Source: Halomonas sp. HAL1
GTDB lineage: Bacteria; Pseudomonadota; Gammaproteobacteria; Pseudomonadales; Halomonadaceae
Assembly: GCF_030544485.1 (NCBI RefSeq)
Contig: NZ_CP130610.1
Coordinates: 2,108,001-2,172,000 of the forward strand
Length of the DNA stretch: 64,000 nucleotides
Direction: 5' to 3'
Below the pieces are notes generated by a model that did not search any database, had not been told where the DNA came from, and saw nothing but the letters and a program-made list of their open reading frames with translations. Numbering within the stretch: the first letter of the stretch is position 1; each line of letters starts with the position of its first letter. The position numbers and the translations under genes were made by a program. Below are positions 1 through 8,587 of this stretch, piece after piece.

Positions 1-204
1 TGAGATGAATGTCTGAATGAGCACTGGTTCACCAGTCTGCATCACGCGAGAGTAATCATCGAGGCGTGGCGACGGGAATACAACGAGGAAAGACCGAAGA
101 AGGGACTGGGAGGGTTAACGCCTTCCGCCTATGCCGAGCAACTGGTGGTAAAACACGATAAAGTTACTTCTGACTCTAAACCCGGGCTACTGAAGATGGG
201 GTGA
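1..204 (+). pseudogene. IS3-family transposase OrfB, C-terminal fragment
   Basis: Frame 1 reads through DECLNEHWF, EAWRREYNEERP and LTPSAYAEQL, the conserved C-terminus of IS3-family OrfB (rve integrase) transposases, ending at TGA 202-204. The codon directly before the D of DECLN is TGA where family members usually have arginine (CGA), so a C-to-T nonsense change or an upstream frameshift is likely. The rest lies outside the window, so I cannot tell whether the element is complete. The element probably ends near 214. Confidence 0.8.
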
Positions 205-224
205 CGTCGGAGCATACTTTCTAG

Positions 225-326
225 CGATTTCAACGCGACAATATCTTGATTCGCACCATTGCCGAACGCGTTGAGGCATTCCATGAAGAGATGGAGCGCA
301 GAATGACTCAAGTGATGGCTGCGTGA
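225..326 (+). pseudogene. C-terminal remnant of an unidentified gene
   Basis: Thirty-three sense codons with no start and an in-frame TAG at 222-224 just upstream. The peptide is charged and helical (ILIRTIAERVEAFHEEMERR then MTQVMAA). It follows the IS3 fragment and precedes a good terminator in the same orientation, as expected for the 3' end of a gene cut by the IS insertion. Family not recognised. Confidence 0.35.
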
Positions 327-369
327 CACGACCTTCCCATAGATACACCAATCGATCATTTACTATATA

Positions 370-405
370 GACGCCAGGGCTACCACCCTGGTGTCTTATT
401 TTTTT
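370..405 (+). terminator. Rho-independent terminator
   Basis: Stem GACGCCAGGG / CCCTGGTGTC (one G-T pair) with loop CTACCA, followed by TTATTTTTTT. It would end transcription of the truncated plus-strand gene at its left. Confidence 0.75.
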
Positions 406-529
406 GGATGCAACCATGACCCACGGCAAACTCAAAGCGGGTTAAGTAGCTGATATCTAATGTCGTAACACTGGTTACTAAAACCAACAAAATGACCATA
501 GTAAAAATCGCCAACGTCCAAATAAACGT

Positions 530-1579
530 TCAGGTGCTTTCCCTCACCTTGAGTTCATAGCCAATATCCAACCTCGGGGCTGGTGGTTGCCTGCCTTCAA
601 GTCTTGAAAGCATCATCTTGGCTGCCTCGACGCCCATTTCGTATCGCGGCACGGTAATGGTCGAAAGCCGTGGGGAAAGATGCTCACCTAGCGATAGCCC
701 GAGGTAACCACCAATCGCGATTTCTTCAGGCACACATATGCCTTGCCGATTAGCTTCCATTAGCGCCCCGGCGGCAAGATTATCGTTAGCAAAATGTAAC
801 GCGTCTAAATCCGGCCGCGTTTCCAGTGCCTCTAGGAACAAGAGGCGCCCTGCTTCATAGGATGACGGCTCCTCGCGACGAAATAGCAGATCGAATTCAA
901 CTCCCGATGTCTTCAGCACCTCCCGATGACCCTCGAAACGTTGCATAGCCCGATAATCTCGGCTCATACCAGTACCGAGATAAGCGATACTTTTGTAGCC
1001 TCTGTCTAGTAAATGTTGTGCCATACAGGCTCCGGCTGCATGGTTATCAACGCCGACATTCATGTCTATACACTCGTCACCTAGCTCCATGATTTCGACC
1101 ACGGGGCGTCCCCAGTTTTTGAGACGTTTTGCAGTACGGACGTGATGACGAAGCCCTGTTAGGATGACGCCAGAAGGCGAGTAACCAAGCAATGAGTCAA
1201 TGAGGCTGGCCTCGCGATCCAAATCGAAGTCGGTTGATCCCAGTAGCACTTGATACCCAGCCTGCTCAAGGGTCTGCTGAATACCATGGATCACCTCAAT
1301 AAAGGTCAAAATAGACAACGATGGCACCACAACCGGAATCATACGCATCCCTGCCGAAGCCAGACCACCAGCAACAAGATTGGGCATATAGCCGAGCTTA
1401 GCTACAGCCTGATCTATACGTTCTCGCAGCTTGGCAGACACACTCTCAGGCGTATTGAGTGCACGAGAAACGGTAATCGGAGCAACACCTGCCTCCAACG
1501 CTACATCTTGTATTGTTACGCTATCTGTTCCTCGGTGACGCCGACGTGATCGCGTTATAGGGGTCTGTTTCAACATCAT
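530..1579 (-). CDS. LacI-family repressor, GntR(gluconate)-like
   Basis: A 349-residue LacI/GalR regulator. The helix-turn-helix (residues about 20-65: VTIQDVALEAGVAPITVSRA, then hinge LGYMPN) resembles the gluconate-repressor branch. A periplasmic-binding-protein-like effector domain fills the rest, with the usual HFANDNLAAGALM segment. The start ATGATG directly follows a TAAGGAG Shine-Dalgarno. It is transcribed away from the TRAP/RuBisCO-like operon, and a perfect 14-bp palindrome (1633-1646) lies in the shared intergenic region, so it probably represses that operon and itself. The effector is inferred to be a sugar acid or an intermediate of the pathway. Confidence 0.9.
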   Translation of the reverse strand: MMLKQTPITRSRRRHRGTDSVTIQDVALEAGVAPITVSRALNTPESVSAKLRERIDQAVAKLGYMPNLVAGGLASAGMRMIPVVVPSLSILTFIEVIHGIQQTLEQAGYQVLLGSTDFDLDREASLIDSLLGYSPSGVILTGLRHHVRTAKRLKNWGRPVVEIMELGDECIDMNVGVDNHAAGACMAQHLLDRGYKSIAYLGTGMSRDYRAMQRFEGHREVLKTSGVEFDLLFRREEPSSYEAGRLLFLEALETRPDLDALHFANDNLAAGALMEANRQGICVPEEIAIGGYLGLSLGEHLSPRLSTITVPRYEMGVEAAKMMLSRLEGRQPPAPRLDIGYELKVREST

Positions 1580-1632
1580 CTCCTTAAATAAAAGCCATTC
1601 TATATTCTCATTCTAAAGGATAAGAAGCGAAA

Positions 1633-1646
1633 TGGTAGCGCTACCA
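1633..1646. promoter_or_regulatory. Putative LacI-type operator
   Basis: TGGTAGCGCTACCA is a perfect 14-bp palindrome with a central CpG, the usual form of LacI-family operators. It sits 54 bp upstream of the LacI start and about 140 bp upstream of dctP, in the divergent promoter region. Binding is inferred. Confidence 0.6.
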
Positions 1647-1785
1647 AATAACACGTGCTAGCTTTTAAAAAGTGGCCTCGCATCACGCAGATTCGATCTT
1701 AATGGCATCGCTAATACCATTGCAGGCTCAATATCAGAATCAATGCTAACGCCACTCATACTGAACTTCCGGAGGTGTATGCAAA

Positions 1786-2760
1786 ATGACTACAACAACA
1801 GCACGCGGAATCATCCTCGCTAGCCTAGCCAGCTTAGGAATCGCAGCCCAAGCCAGTGCCAACGAACTCTCTATCGCTATCCACGTCGAACCATCCGACA
1901 CTATGTTCAAGGTCGGGGAACGTCTTAAGGAGACTATCGAGACAGAAACAGATGGTAGGTATACCGTATCGCTTCTAGGCACAGAGGTCGGTGGTGAGCG
2001 TGACCATTTAGAAGGTGCCAGTTTCGGTGAGTATTCCATCGCCTTGGGTGGCTCTATGCCCATGACGCTTTACGCCGAAGAATTCGCTTCTGCTGACCTT
2101 CCCTTCGTCTATCGCTCAAGCGAGGAGGCCCGAGAAGTCTATGAAGGTGAAACCGGGGAATTGCTCAACGAGCGCCTAATCGCCAACGGTAACATGCGTC
2201 TGGTTGGGCTCTCTCAGCGTAACCCGCGTAACCTGACCTCGAATTTCCCCGTCAACACACCAGAAGATGTTGAGGGTGTCCGCTTGCGGGTACCAGAAAT
2301 AGCGCCCTGGATTCAAATATGGGAAGAGGTTGGCGCCCTACCAAGTCCTATCGCATGGCCAGAAGTCTATACCTCGCTCCAGACCGGTGTGATTGAGATG
2401 CAGGAAAACCCTGTCGACTTGATTTACTCAGGAAGGCTCTACGATGTGCAGGATCATCTAAACAGAACTGAACATGTCTTTTCCTTTTTTCATTGGTTAA
2501 TGAATGAAGATTTCTATCAAAGCCTTTCTGACGAAGATCGCGACATCATAATGACCGCAATTAAAGACGCTACCGAGTGGGGCGACGAAACAATTATCAG
2601 CGGTCAGCAAGATCTCCTCGAAGAACTAGCGTCACTTGGCATGACCATTGTTGATAGCGATGTGGACGCCTTCCGCGAGGCAGCCGAACCCGCAGTCAGG
2701 GAAATCATTGAAAACTACCATCCCAATGTTCGCGAATACGTAAACTCACTGCTCGAGTAA
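1786..2760 (+). CDS. dctP: TRAP transporter substrate-binding protein DctP
   Basis: Periplasmic solute-binding protein of 324 residues. Residues about 1-25 form a signal peptide ending in an AQASA-type cleavage site. The mature protein shows DctP-family features: GVRLRVPEIAPW with the arginine that usually holds the ligand carboxylate, and WPEVYTSLQTGVIEMQENPV. A GGAGGTG Shine-Dalgarno precedes the ATG. It would deliver its ligand to DctQM downstream. The neighbouring SDR, RuBisCO-like protein and DUF1537 kinase suggest a sugar acid or related polyhydroxy acid. Confidence 0.92.
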   Translation: MTTTTARGIILASLASLGIAAQASANELSIAIHVEPSDTMFKVGERLKETIETETDGRYTVSLLGTEVGGERDHLEGASFGEYSIALGGSMPMTLYAEEFASADLPFVYRSSEEAREVYEGETGELLNERLIANGNMRLVGLSQRNPRNLTSNFPVNTPEDVEGVRLRVPEIAPWIQIWEEVGALPSPIAWPEVYTSLQTGVIEMQENPVDLIYSGRLYDVQDHLNRTEHVFSFFHWLMNEDFYQSLSDEDRDIIMTAIKDATEWGDETIISGQQDLLEELASLGMTIVDSDVDAFREAAEPAVREIIENYHPNVREYVNSLLE

Positions 2761-2794
2761 GTCGCCAAGGGCGACCCGGCAATATTAGGTCGCC
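2761..2794 (+). promoter_or_regulatory. Alternative hairpins between dctP and dctQ
   Basis: GTCGCC-AAG-GGCGAC (2761-2775) starts right after the dctP stop. The same GGCGACC (2770-2776) can instead pair with GGTCGCC (2788-2794), followed by a weak TTCTCT. The two hairpins exclude each other. The likely role is to protect the dctP message or partly end transcription before the permease genes. Confidence 0.45.
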
Positions 2795-2831
2795 TTCTCT
2801 AGTCAACCAAGTCATTCGACCGGAGGCGCCT

Positions 2832-3344
2832 ATGACAGCCGCGAATCATATAAACCGTGCTATTGCTCTTTTCTGGGGACTCCTAACCGCTGTCGTCACG
2901 ACAGCCTTCGCGCTGATGTTGACAATCATGGCTATCCAAGTGATTTCACGATATGCGCTAGGCATACCCGTATCATGGACCGATGAAGCCGCTCGCTACC
3001 TTTTCCTGGCCCAGATTTTCCTGGGCTCGGTACTAGCCCTGCGTTATCAGGAACACATTCGTATCACCGTGGTGACCGATTTGATGGGGCCGCGCGTGCG
3101 CAGCATTGTGGCAAGCCTTGCCGATATCATTTGCATCGTAGTGCTGCTCATGTTGGCCATTGGCGGATGGAACATGATGGAGAGAACCTCAGGCATTTTG
3201 GCTAGTACTTTCCGTTTGAGTTTCTCTTATATCTACCTGATTCAGCTCATATCGGCGTGGATGATGATTGGACTGCTGATAGGTGATCTATATCGACGCA
3301 TCTTTATCAAGCTGCCCGCCATTCAAAATGACTGGAGTGAATGA
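2832..3344 (+). CDS. dctQ: TRAP transporter small permease DctQ
   Basis: Membrane protein of 170 residues with four predicted membrane segments. It has the DctQ signature around WTDEAARYLFLAQIFLGSVLALR, where the conserved DE(A/I)AR lies after the second helix. Shine-Dalgarno GGAGG lies upstream of the ATG. Its stop overlaps the dctM start by four bases, indicating translational coupling. It forms the permease complex with DctM. Confidence 0.92.
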   Translation: MTAANHINRAIALFWGLLTAVVTTAFALMLTIMAIQVISRYALGIPVSWTDEAARYLFLAQIFLGSVLALRYQEHIRITVVTDLMGPRVRSIVASLADIICIVVLLMLAIGGWNMMERTSGILASTFRLSFSYIYLIQLISAWMMIGLLIGDLYRRIFIKLPAIQNDWSE

Positions 3345-4639
3345 CTATGGAAGTCTTCGTCATCCTGTTCGTCGGATTGATCGTCCTATTAATGCTAGGA
3401 GTGCCCGTCGCTTTTGCCATGATAGGTTCTTCAGCAATGGTGCTGGGATACACGCGTGGTTTCGATGCCATTCCGATGGAAATGATCGCCCAACGCACTC
3501 TCTATGGTGTCAACAGCTTTACCTTGCTTGCTATCCCGGCATTTCTTCTTATTGGTCGGCTAATGAACAGCGCAGGTATATCTGACCGCGTTTTCGACAT
3601 CGCAAGAACGATGGTGGGCCACCTGAAGGGAGGGCTGGGCCATGTCAATGTTGTCGCTAGCATGCTGTTCGCTGGCATGTCGGGCTCTGCAGTTGCGGAT
3701 GCTGGCGGACTAGGTGCTTTGGAAATTAAGGCCATGGAAGACGATGGTTATCCTACCGGCTTTAGTGCTGCTGTCACGGCGAGCTCGGCCACTATCGGTC
3801 CAATTATTCCGCCTAGTATTCCCGCCGTCATCTATGGTGCTCTGGCCAATGCCTCAATCGCTGGCATCTTCCTAGCATCTATTATCCCCGGCCTCTTCAT
3901 GGGATTAGGCCTTATGGTGATGGTCGCCATTATCTCGCATCGACGTGGTTTTCCTACCCGAGCTCGCGCTCGTTTCCAAGACTTCACGGCGGCGCTAATA
4001 CGCGGCGTACTGCCGATGCTAACACCGCTCATCATCATCGTGGGCATCCTAAGCGGTGTTTTCACCCCTACAGAGGCCTCAGTGGTTGCCTTGGTCTACT
4101 GCTTGTTCATTGCCTTTGTGGTTTATCGCTCCATCAGCTTTCGAGAGTTCATCAGCATTCTGCGCGATACTGCCATCGACTCGGCGGCTCTGATGTTCAT
4201 TATTGCAGGTAGTGCCCTCTACAGCTGGGTGCTGGGGCGTTACCAGGTCACCTCGCTAGTTGCCGAATTTCTGCTCGCAACAGTGACCGACCCACTAGGT
4301 TTACTGCTGCTGCTGGCTTTGTTCATCCTACTAATCGGCCTATTCATCGATTCGGTTCCGGCACTGTTCCTGTTAACTCCACTGCTGGTGCCGGTGATAG
4401 TGCAATACGGCATCGACCCGATACATTTCGGGGTGGTGATGATTTTCACTCTGATGATCGGCCTGATAACGCCTCCCGTCGGTACTGTGTTGTTCACCGT
4501 TCAGAAGATCACTAACCTGCCGTTCGGCGTGTTGGTGAGAGAAACGATGCCATTCTATATCCCCCTCTTCATCGTACTGCTCATCATCATCTGCTTCCCT
4601 TCCATCGTCATGTTCCTTCCGAACATTATCTTGAATTAA
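3341..4639 (+). CDS. dctM: TRAP transporter large permease DctM
   Basis: Twelve-helix TRAP permease of 432 residues, normal family length. Visible signatures are the early helix ending in GVPVAFAM, GMSGSAVADAGGLG, and the ion-channel-like IGPIIPPSIPAVIYG region near residues 150-170. It uses the Na+ gradient to import the ligand bound by DctP. It overlaps dctQ by four bases and is followed 12 bases later by the SDR gene, so it is part of the same operon. Confidence 0.94.
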   Translation: MTMEVFVILFVGLIVLLMLGVPVAFAMIGSSAMVLGYTRGFDAIPMEMIAQRTLYGVNSFTLLAIPAFLLIGRLMNSAGISDRVFDIARTMVGHLKGGLGHVNVVASMLFAGMSGSAVADAGGLGALEIKAMEDDGYPTGFSAAVTASSATIGPIIPPSIPAVIYGALANASIAGIFLASIIPGLFMGLGLMVMVAIISHRRGFPTRARARFQDFTAALIRGVLPMLTPLIIIVGILSGVFTPTEASVVALVYCLFIAFVVYRSISFREFISILRDTAIDSAALMFIIAGSALYSWVLGRYQVTSLVAEFLLATVTDPLGLLLLLALFILLIGLFIDSVPALFLLTPLLVPVIVQYGIDPIHFGVVMIFTLMIGLITPPVGTVLFTVQKITNLPFGVLVRETMPFYIPLFIVLLIIICFPSIVMFLPNIILN

Positions 4640-4650
4640 GGAGACCTAAT

Positions 4651-5607
4651 ATGTCAGTTCTCATCACCGGTGGCCTTGGCCACGTGGGTTCCTGGGTCGC
4701 CTACTTACTGGCAAAACAGGGGAAGCAGGTAGTTATCTGTGACACCGCTGCCAATCGCTTCGATAGCCTGGGCTTGGATTATCTTGAGGAAGTGCGGGAC
4801 CTGCTTACACTCGAGTCAGTCGACGTCCTCGACTACCACAGCATCTTCAAGATTTTCCTACGCCACCGCGACGAACTCGAAGGTGTCATCCATGGGGTCT
4901 CGGTGATCGCCGGGCCATACTTCCAGGAGCATCCCTACAAGCATGTATCGATTAATGCCATGGGAACACTCAACGTATACGAGACGTGTCGTATTCTGGG
5001 CATCAACAAGGTCGTCAACATGAGCTCCGGGGCAGTCTATGGCGATGCGCCGGGGCCTCAGCACGAAGACACTCCTTATAAGGCAACCGATCTCTATGGC
5101 GCCTCGAAAATTTCAGGCGAGCTTTATGGCCTGCAATACAGCGACACGTTCGGCATGGATATCCGCAATGCTAGGCTCTTCTTTGTCTACGGCCCCGGTA
5201 AGCGACCTTCACACATGCACAAAGTCTATCAAGGGCTATTCGGCCCTCTTGAAGGGCTCGATAACATTCAGGCTTCCAATGGCTCACAACAATCATTGGA
5301 TTGGACGCATGTACTGGATACTGCTACCGGCATCGTGAAGCTATTTGAAAAGCCCCAGGTGACAAAGCGCAACTTCAATATTTCCAGCGGAGTGCCCGTC
5401 GACCACCTCAAAATCATTGATGAGGTAGCTGATATCACTGGCAAAACCTCCAATGTACAACTGGGGCCAGGTCCGTTCGTTGTACGGGGCTCACCCTTAG
5501 ACATCTCACGCGCGCGTGAGGAGCTTGGCTTTGAACCCCGGTTTACCAATATCCGCGAGGGTCTTATGGATTATTGGCAATGGTTGCAGAAGACAAACCA
5601 CCTCTAA
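4651..5607 (+). CDS. Extended SDR, NAD-dependent epimerase/dehydratase-like
   Basis: A 318-residue extended short-chain dehydrogenase. It has the Rossmann motif TGGLGHVG (residues 6-13), the active-site MSSGAVYGD (124-132) and the catalytic YGASK (Tyr149, Lys153). AAGGAG precedes the ATG. Related epimerase-like SDRs include sugar epimerases and sugar-acid dehydrogenases such as D-erythronate 2-dehydrogenase (DenD), which works upstream of a DUF1537 kinase. Here it lies between a TRAP transporter and RuBisCO-like/DUF1537 genes, so oxidation or epimerisation of the imported acid is the likely role. The exact substrate cannot be read from sequence. Confidence 0.85.
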   Translation: MSVLITGGLGHVGSWVAYLLAKQGKQVVICDTAANRFDSLGLDYLEEVRDLLTLESVDVLDYHSIFKIFLRHRDELEGVIHGVSVIAGPYFQEHPYKHVSINAMGTLNVYETCRILGINKVVNMSSGAVYGDAPGPQHEDTPYKATDLYGASKISGELYGLQYSDTFGMDIRNARLFFVYGPGKRPSHMHKVYQGLFGPLEGLDNIQASNGSQQSLDWTHVLDTATGIVKLFEKPQVTKRNFNISSGVPVDHLKIIDEVADITGKTSNVQLGPGPFVVRGSPLDISRAREELGFEPRFTNIREGLMDYWQWLQKTNHL

Positions 5608-5666
5608 ATGTCTTTCACTTAATCAACTATTGAGACTGTCGCTACATCACTTGAGAGAGGTCGATC

Positions 5667-6941
5667 ATGAGTGAGCGTATTCTGGCTACATACCTGATTG
5701 AAACGCCTTATCCGCTTAAGCATGCTGCCGAAGTAATGGCCGGTGAACAGTCATGCGGTACCTTTACTCGACTGGAAAACGAAACAGATGCGCTGCGCGA
5801 GGCGCACGGCGCTCGCGTTGAGCATATCGAGCCTTTGGGAACGAACTATACCCCATCTCTACCAATACCAGCTCTTCAGACAGGTAGTGTCCATCCTGTC
5901 TACCGACAAGCACGCGTCACCCTGTCCTGGCCATTGGCTAACCTCGGCACCTCGCTACCTGCATTGTTCGCGACAGTGGCAGGCAACCTTTTTGAGCTTA
6001 AGGAATTTTCAGCGCTTAAATTGCTCGATCTGTCTCTACCGGATCCATTCGCTGAGGCGTACCCTGGGCCGCAATTTGGTATAGCCGGTACCCGCGAACT
6101 TACAGGAATCCAAGGTCGCCCACTGATTGGAACGATTATCAAGCCAAGCGTTGGGCTTTCACCTAGTGCCACCGCAGAGGTGGTAAGTCAGCTATTAGCG
6201 GGAGGGATCGACTTCATCAAGGATGATGAGTTGCAGGCCAATGCCCCCCACAACCCTTTTAAAGAACGAGTCGATGCAGTGATGCCGCTTATCCGGGATC
6301 ACGCCGAACGCACTGGAAGAAAGGTAATGTACGCCTTCAACATCACGGGTGAAGCCGATGAAATGCGCGATCATCACGACTATGTGGTGGCAGCTGGTGG
6401 TAGCTGCGTAATGGTCGCCCTTAACGCCGTTGGCCTCACTGGGGTGAGCCAACTGAGGCGTCACTGCCAAGTGGCTCTGCATGGCCACAGAGCGGGGTGG
6501 GGAATGTTAAGCCGCTCACCACATCTGGGCATGAGTTTCGTGGCTTACCAGAAACTATGGCGCCTGGTGGGAGTCGATCATATTCACGTTAATGGTTTGC
6601 GCAATAAGTTCAGCGAGGAGGATGCAAGTGTCATTGCCAGCGCCCGTGCCTGCTTGACACCCATGTTCGATCCTCCGAATCCCGGTTGCGAAGTGATGCC
6701 AGTGTTCTCTTCCGGCCAGACTGCCGACCAGGCAGCTGACACCTACTCTGCCATCACTAGCACCGATCTAATCTTCTGCGCTGGCGGTGGCATCATGGCG
6801 CACCCCGATGGAATCGGCGCTGGTGTCAGGAGTCTTCGTCAGGCTTGGGAGGCCGCAGTGGAGGGCATCGACGTAAACGACTACGCTCGTGAGCACACTG
6901 AACTAGCAAGGGCCTTGGAGACCTTTCGTCGATGCCCCTGA
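5667..6941 (+). CDS. RuBisCO-like protein, OiaX-like transcarboxylase/hydrolase candidate
   Basis: RuBisCO large-subunit superfamily protein of 424 residues. Active-site positions by motif (spinach numbers in brackets): Lys159 (175) in TIIKPSVG, Ser161 (177, a lysine in true RuBisCO), Lys185 (201), Asp187 (203) and Glu188 (204) in DFIKDDE, His274-Arg275 (294-295), His307 (327), Lys314 (334), Ser348 (379) and Gly373-Gly374 (403-404). Most catalytic groups, including the carbamylated lysine and metal ligands, are kept, but Lys177 is replaced, arguing against carbon fixation. RuBisCO-like proteins next to DUF1537 kinases include OiaX, which splits 3-oxo-isoapionate 4-phosphate. That function is plausible here but unproven. 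Its 3' end overlaps the kinase gene by 10 bases. Confidence 0.85.
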   Translation: MSERILATYLIETPYPLKHAAEVMAGEQSCGTFTRLENETDALREAHGARVEHIEPLGTNYTPSLPIPALQTGSVHPVYRQARVTLSWPLANLGTSLPALFATVAGNLFELKEFSALKLLDLSLPDPFAEAYPGPQFGIAGTRELTGIQGRPLIGTIIKPSVGLSPSATAEVVSQLLAGGIDFIKDDELQANAPHNPFKERVDAVMPLIRDHAERTGRKVMYAFNITGEADEMRDHHDYVVAAGGSCVMVALNAVGLTGVSQLRRHCQVALHGHRAGWGMLSRSPHLGMSFVAYQKLWRLVGVDHIHVNGLRNKFSEEDASVIASARACLTPMFDPPNPGCEVMPVFSSGQTADQAADTYSAITSTDLIFCAGGGIMAHPDGIGAGVRSLRQAWEAAVEGIDVNDYAREHTELARALETFRRCP

Positions 6942-8272
6942 GTTATTCTGCCCCACTGATTTCTTACTACGGTGACGACCTGACGGGATCCACCGATGCG
7001 ATGGAGGCTCTCGCAAGTCAAGGCGTGGATACTGTGCTATTCACAACGATACCTGACGAGGATCAACTGCAAAAATTCCGCCACTGCCGAGCTATCGGCC
7101 TAGCAGGAACAAGCCGAAGTGAGTCGCCTGATTGGATGGATCAGCACCTGACACCATCGCTGATTTGGCTGCGCGATCAAGGCGCAGCTCTATGCCATTA
7201 CAAAACATGCTCTACTTTCGACAGTGCGCCTCATGTAGGCAGCATCGGCCGTGCCCTTGAGATCGGACATGGTATTTTTGGTCACGATGGCGTTCCCATT
7301 GTCGTTGGTGCCCCACAACTGCGCCGTTACACATTCTTCGGCCAACTCTTTGCCGCGGCTCAGGGAGAGATCTACCGTATCGACCGCCATCCGATCATGT
7401 CTAGGCATCCAGTAACACCGATGCATGAGGCTGATTTGCGACGACATCTGGCAACACAGACTGCACTCGACATTGGACTCATTGATCTTGTAACTCTAGC
7501 CGATCCCCAGATTGATGCTCGTGTAGATAGCATTCGTTCCGGTTATGCGGCGCTTCTTTACGATGTACTTGATTCATCAAGCCAGGCAACAGTAGGACGC
7601 CAGCTATGGCGCACCCGGCCCAAAAATGGTGGGTTTGTAATCGGCTCTTCCGGGGTTGAGTACGCGCTACTAACAGAATGGCAACGACTAGGACTAGTCG
7701 AAAGACCACCGACCTTCTCTAATCCCGAACCCGTGGAACGTATTGCTGTAGTTTCAGGAAGTTGTTCCGAGACCACGGCTCGTCAGATTCGCTACGCCGA
7801 GAAACATGGCTTTACCGCCTTGCGGGCAGACGCTTCGCGCTTAGCCAATGACACCCTGGCGAGCACCGAGCTCGATGCAGTTCGCTCGCAGGCTCTGGCG
7901 GCACTCGCTAAAGGACGTAGCGTGGTGATCTATACAGCGCTTGGCCCAGATTCCAGCCTGGCATCATTACAGGATAACAGCACTGCACATGCCATAGGCC
8001 GACGACTGGGTGGTCTACTCCGTGACCTAGTTCGCGCCGAGCAGCTAACCCGCGTTTTGGTTGCCGGTGGTGATACATCAAGCCATGCGATTCAGGAACT
8101 TGGTATCCATGCCTTAACTACGCTCATGCCGTTACCGCAGACGCCTGGGTCCCCGCTATGCACCGCACACAGTAGTGATCCTGATTTCGATGGCCTTCAG
8201 GTGGCATTCAAAGGTGGCCAAGTCGGGGACGATGCTTTTATTGTGCGGATCCGAGATGCCAATATGGGCTGA
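6932..8272 (+). CDS. DUF1537 four-carbon acid-sugar kinase family (OtnK/OiaK-like)
   Basis: ATP-dependent kinase of 446 residues. The N-terminal substrate domain begins with YYGDDLTGSTDA (residues about 12-23), the hallmark of the DUF1537 family. The C-terminal nucleotide-binding domain carries VVSGSCSETT and the VLVAGGDTSSHAI glycine-rich loop. Family members phosphorylate erythronate, threonate or 3-oxo-isoapionate. The 10-base overlap with the RuBisCO-like gene implies the kinase product is that enzyme's substrate. It is the last gene of the operon; no terminator is obvious after it. Confidence 0.88.
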   Translation: MPLSYSAPLISYYGDDLTGSTDAMEALASQGVDTVLFTTIPDEDQLQKFRHCRAIGLAGTSRSESPDWMDQHLTPSLIWLRDQGAALCHYKTCSTFDSAPHVGSIGRALEIGHGIFGHDGVPIVVGAPQLRRYTFFGQLFAAAQGEIYRIDRHPIMSRHPVTPMHEADLRRHLATQTALDIGLIDLVTLADPQIDARVDSIRSGYAALLYDVLDSSSQATVGRQLWRTRPKNGGFVIGSSGVEYALLTEWQRLGLVERPPTFSNPEPVERIAVVSGSCSETTARQIRYAEKHGFTALRADASRLANDTLASTELDAVRSQALAALAKGRSVVIYTALGPDSSLASLQDNSTAHAIGRRLGGLLRDLVRAEQLTRVLVAGGDTSSHAIQELGIHALTTLMPLPQTPGSPLCTAHSSDPDFDGLQVAFKGGQVGDDAFIVRIRDANMG

Positions 8273-8333
8273 TCAACTACCGACATATCTCTGGTTTTCT
8301 CTCTCCATATCCTATTAAAGGCTAGGCTGCTTG

Positions 8334-8456
8334 GTACTAAAAGCCGCCCTTGCCTACAATGCCGCAGCGGCCATCCTGGTACACAATCACCCCAATGGAG
8401 ACCCCGAACCCAGCGAGGCAGCTCTAGTAATCAGGCAAGCTTTATTTTTTGGTTAA
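8334..8456 (+). pseudogene. radC (JAB/DUF2466) remnant
   Basis: Frame from 8334 reads VLKAALAYNAAAAILVHNHP, then NGDPEPSEAALVIRQ, and stops at TAA 8454. This is the RadC metal-binding core (ILxHNHPSG...PS). The N- and C-terminal parts are missing and no start is present. RadC relatives are common cargo of integrative elements, so this marks past mobile-element activity. Confidence 0.8.
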
Positions 8457-8495
8457 GGCGGCAAACGGCCAAAAGCTGCCTTTTAGTCGTCTCTG

Positions 8496-8573
8496 ATATA
8501 ACACGAAGCTTTGCGGCAGGTTCTGAGCCGCAAAGCGGAGAAAAAATTGTTCGGCAACAGCGACCGGTTAGGT
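8496..8573 (-). repeat. Integron attC-like site, lone cassette
   Basis: On the minus strand it runs from CCTAACC (R'') to GTGTTATAT (R'), with an imperfect internal stem (GCTTTGCGGC / GCCGCAAAGC). The 5' half (TAACCGGTCGCTGTTGCCG then AACAATTTTTTC) is nearly the same as the attC at 18130-18201. It lies 15 bases past the stop of the gene at 8588-9019, the normal cassette layout. Confidence 0.65.
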
Positions 8574-8587
8574 TCGATCTCATTACT

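Noticed and set aside
5667..6941. A true CO2-fixing RuBisCO
   Set aside because: The equivalent of catalytic Lys177 is Ser161, the protein is shorter than form I-III enzymes, and no phosphoribulokinase or carbon-fixation genes are nearby.
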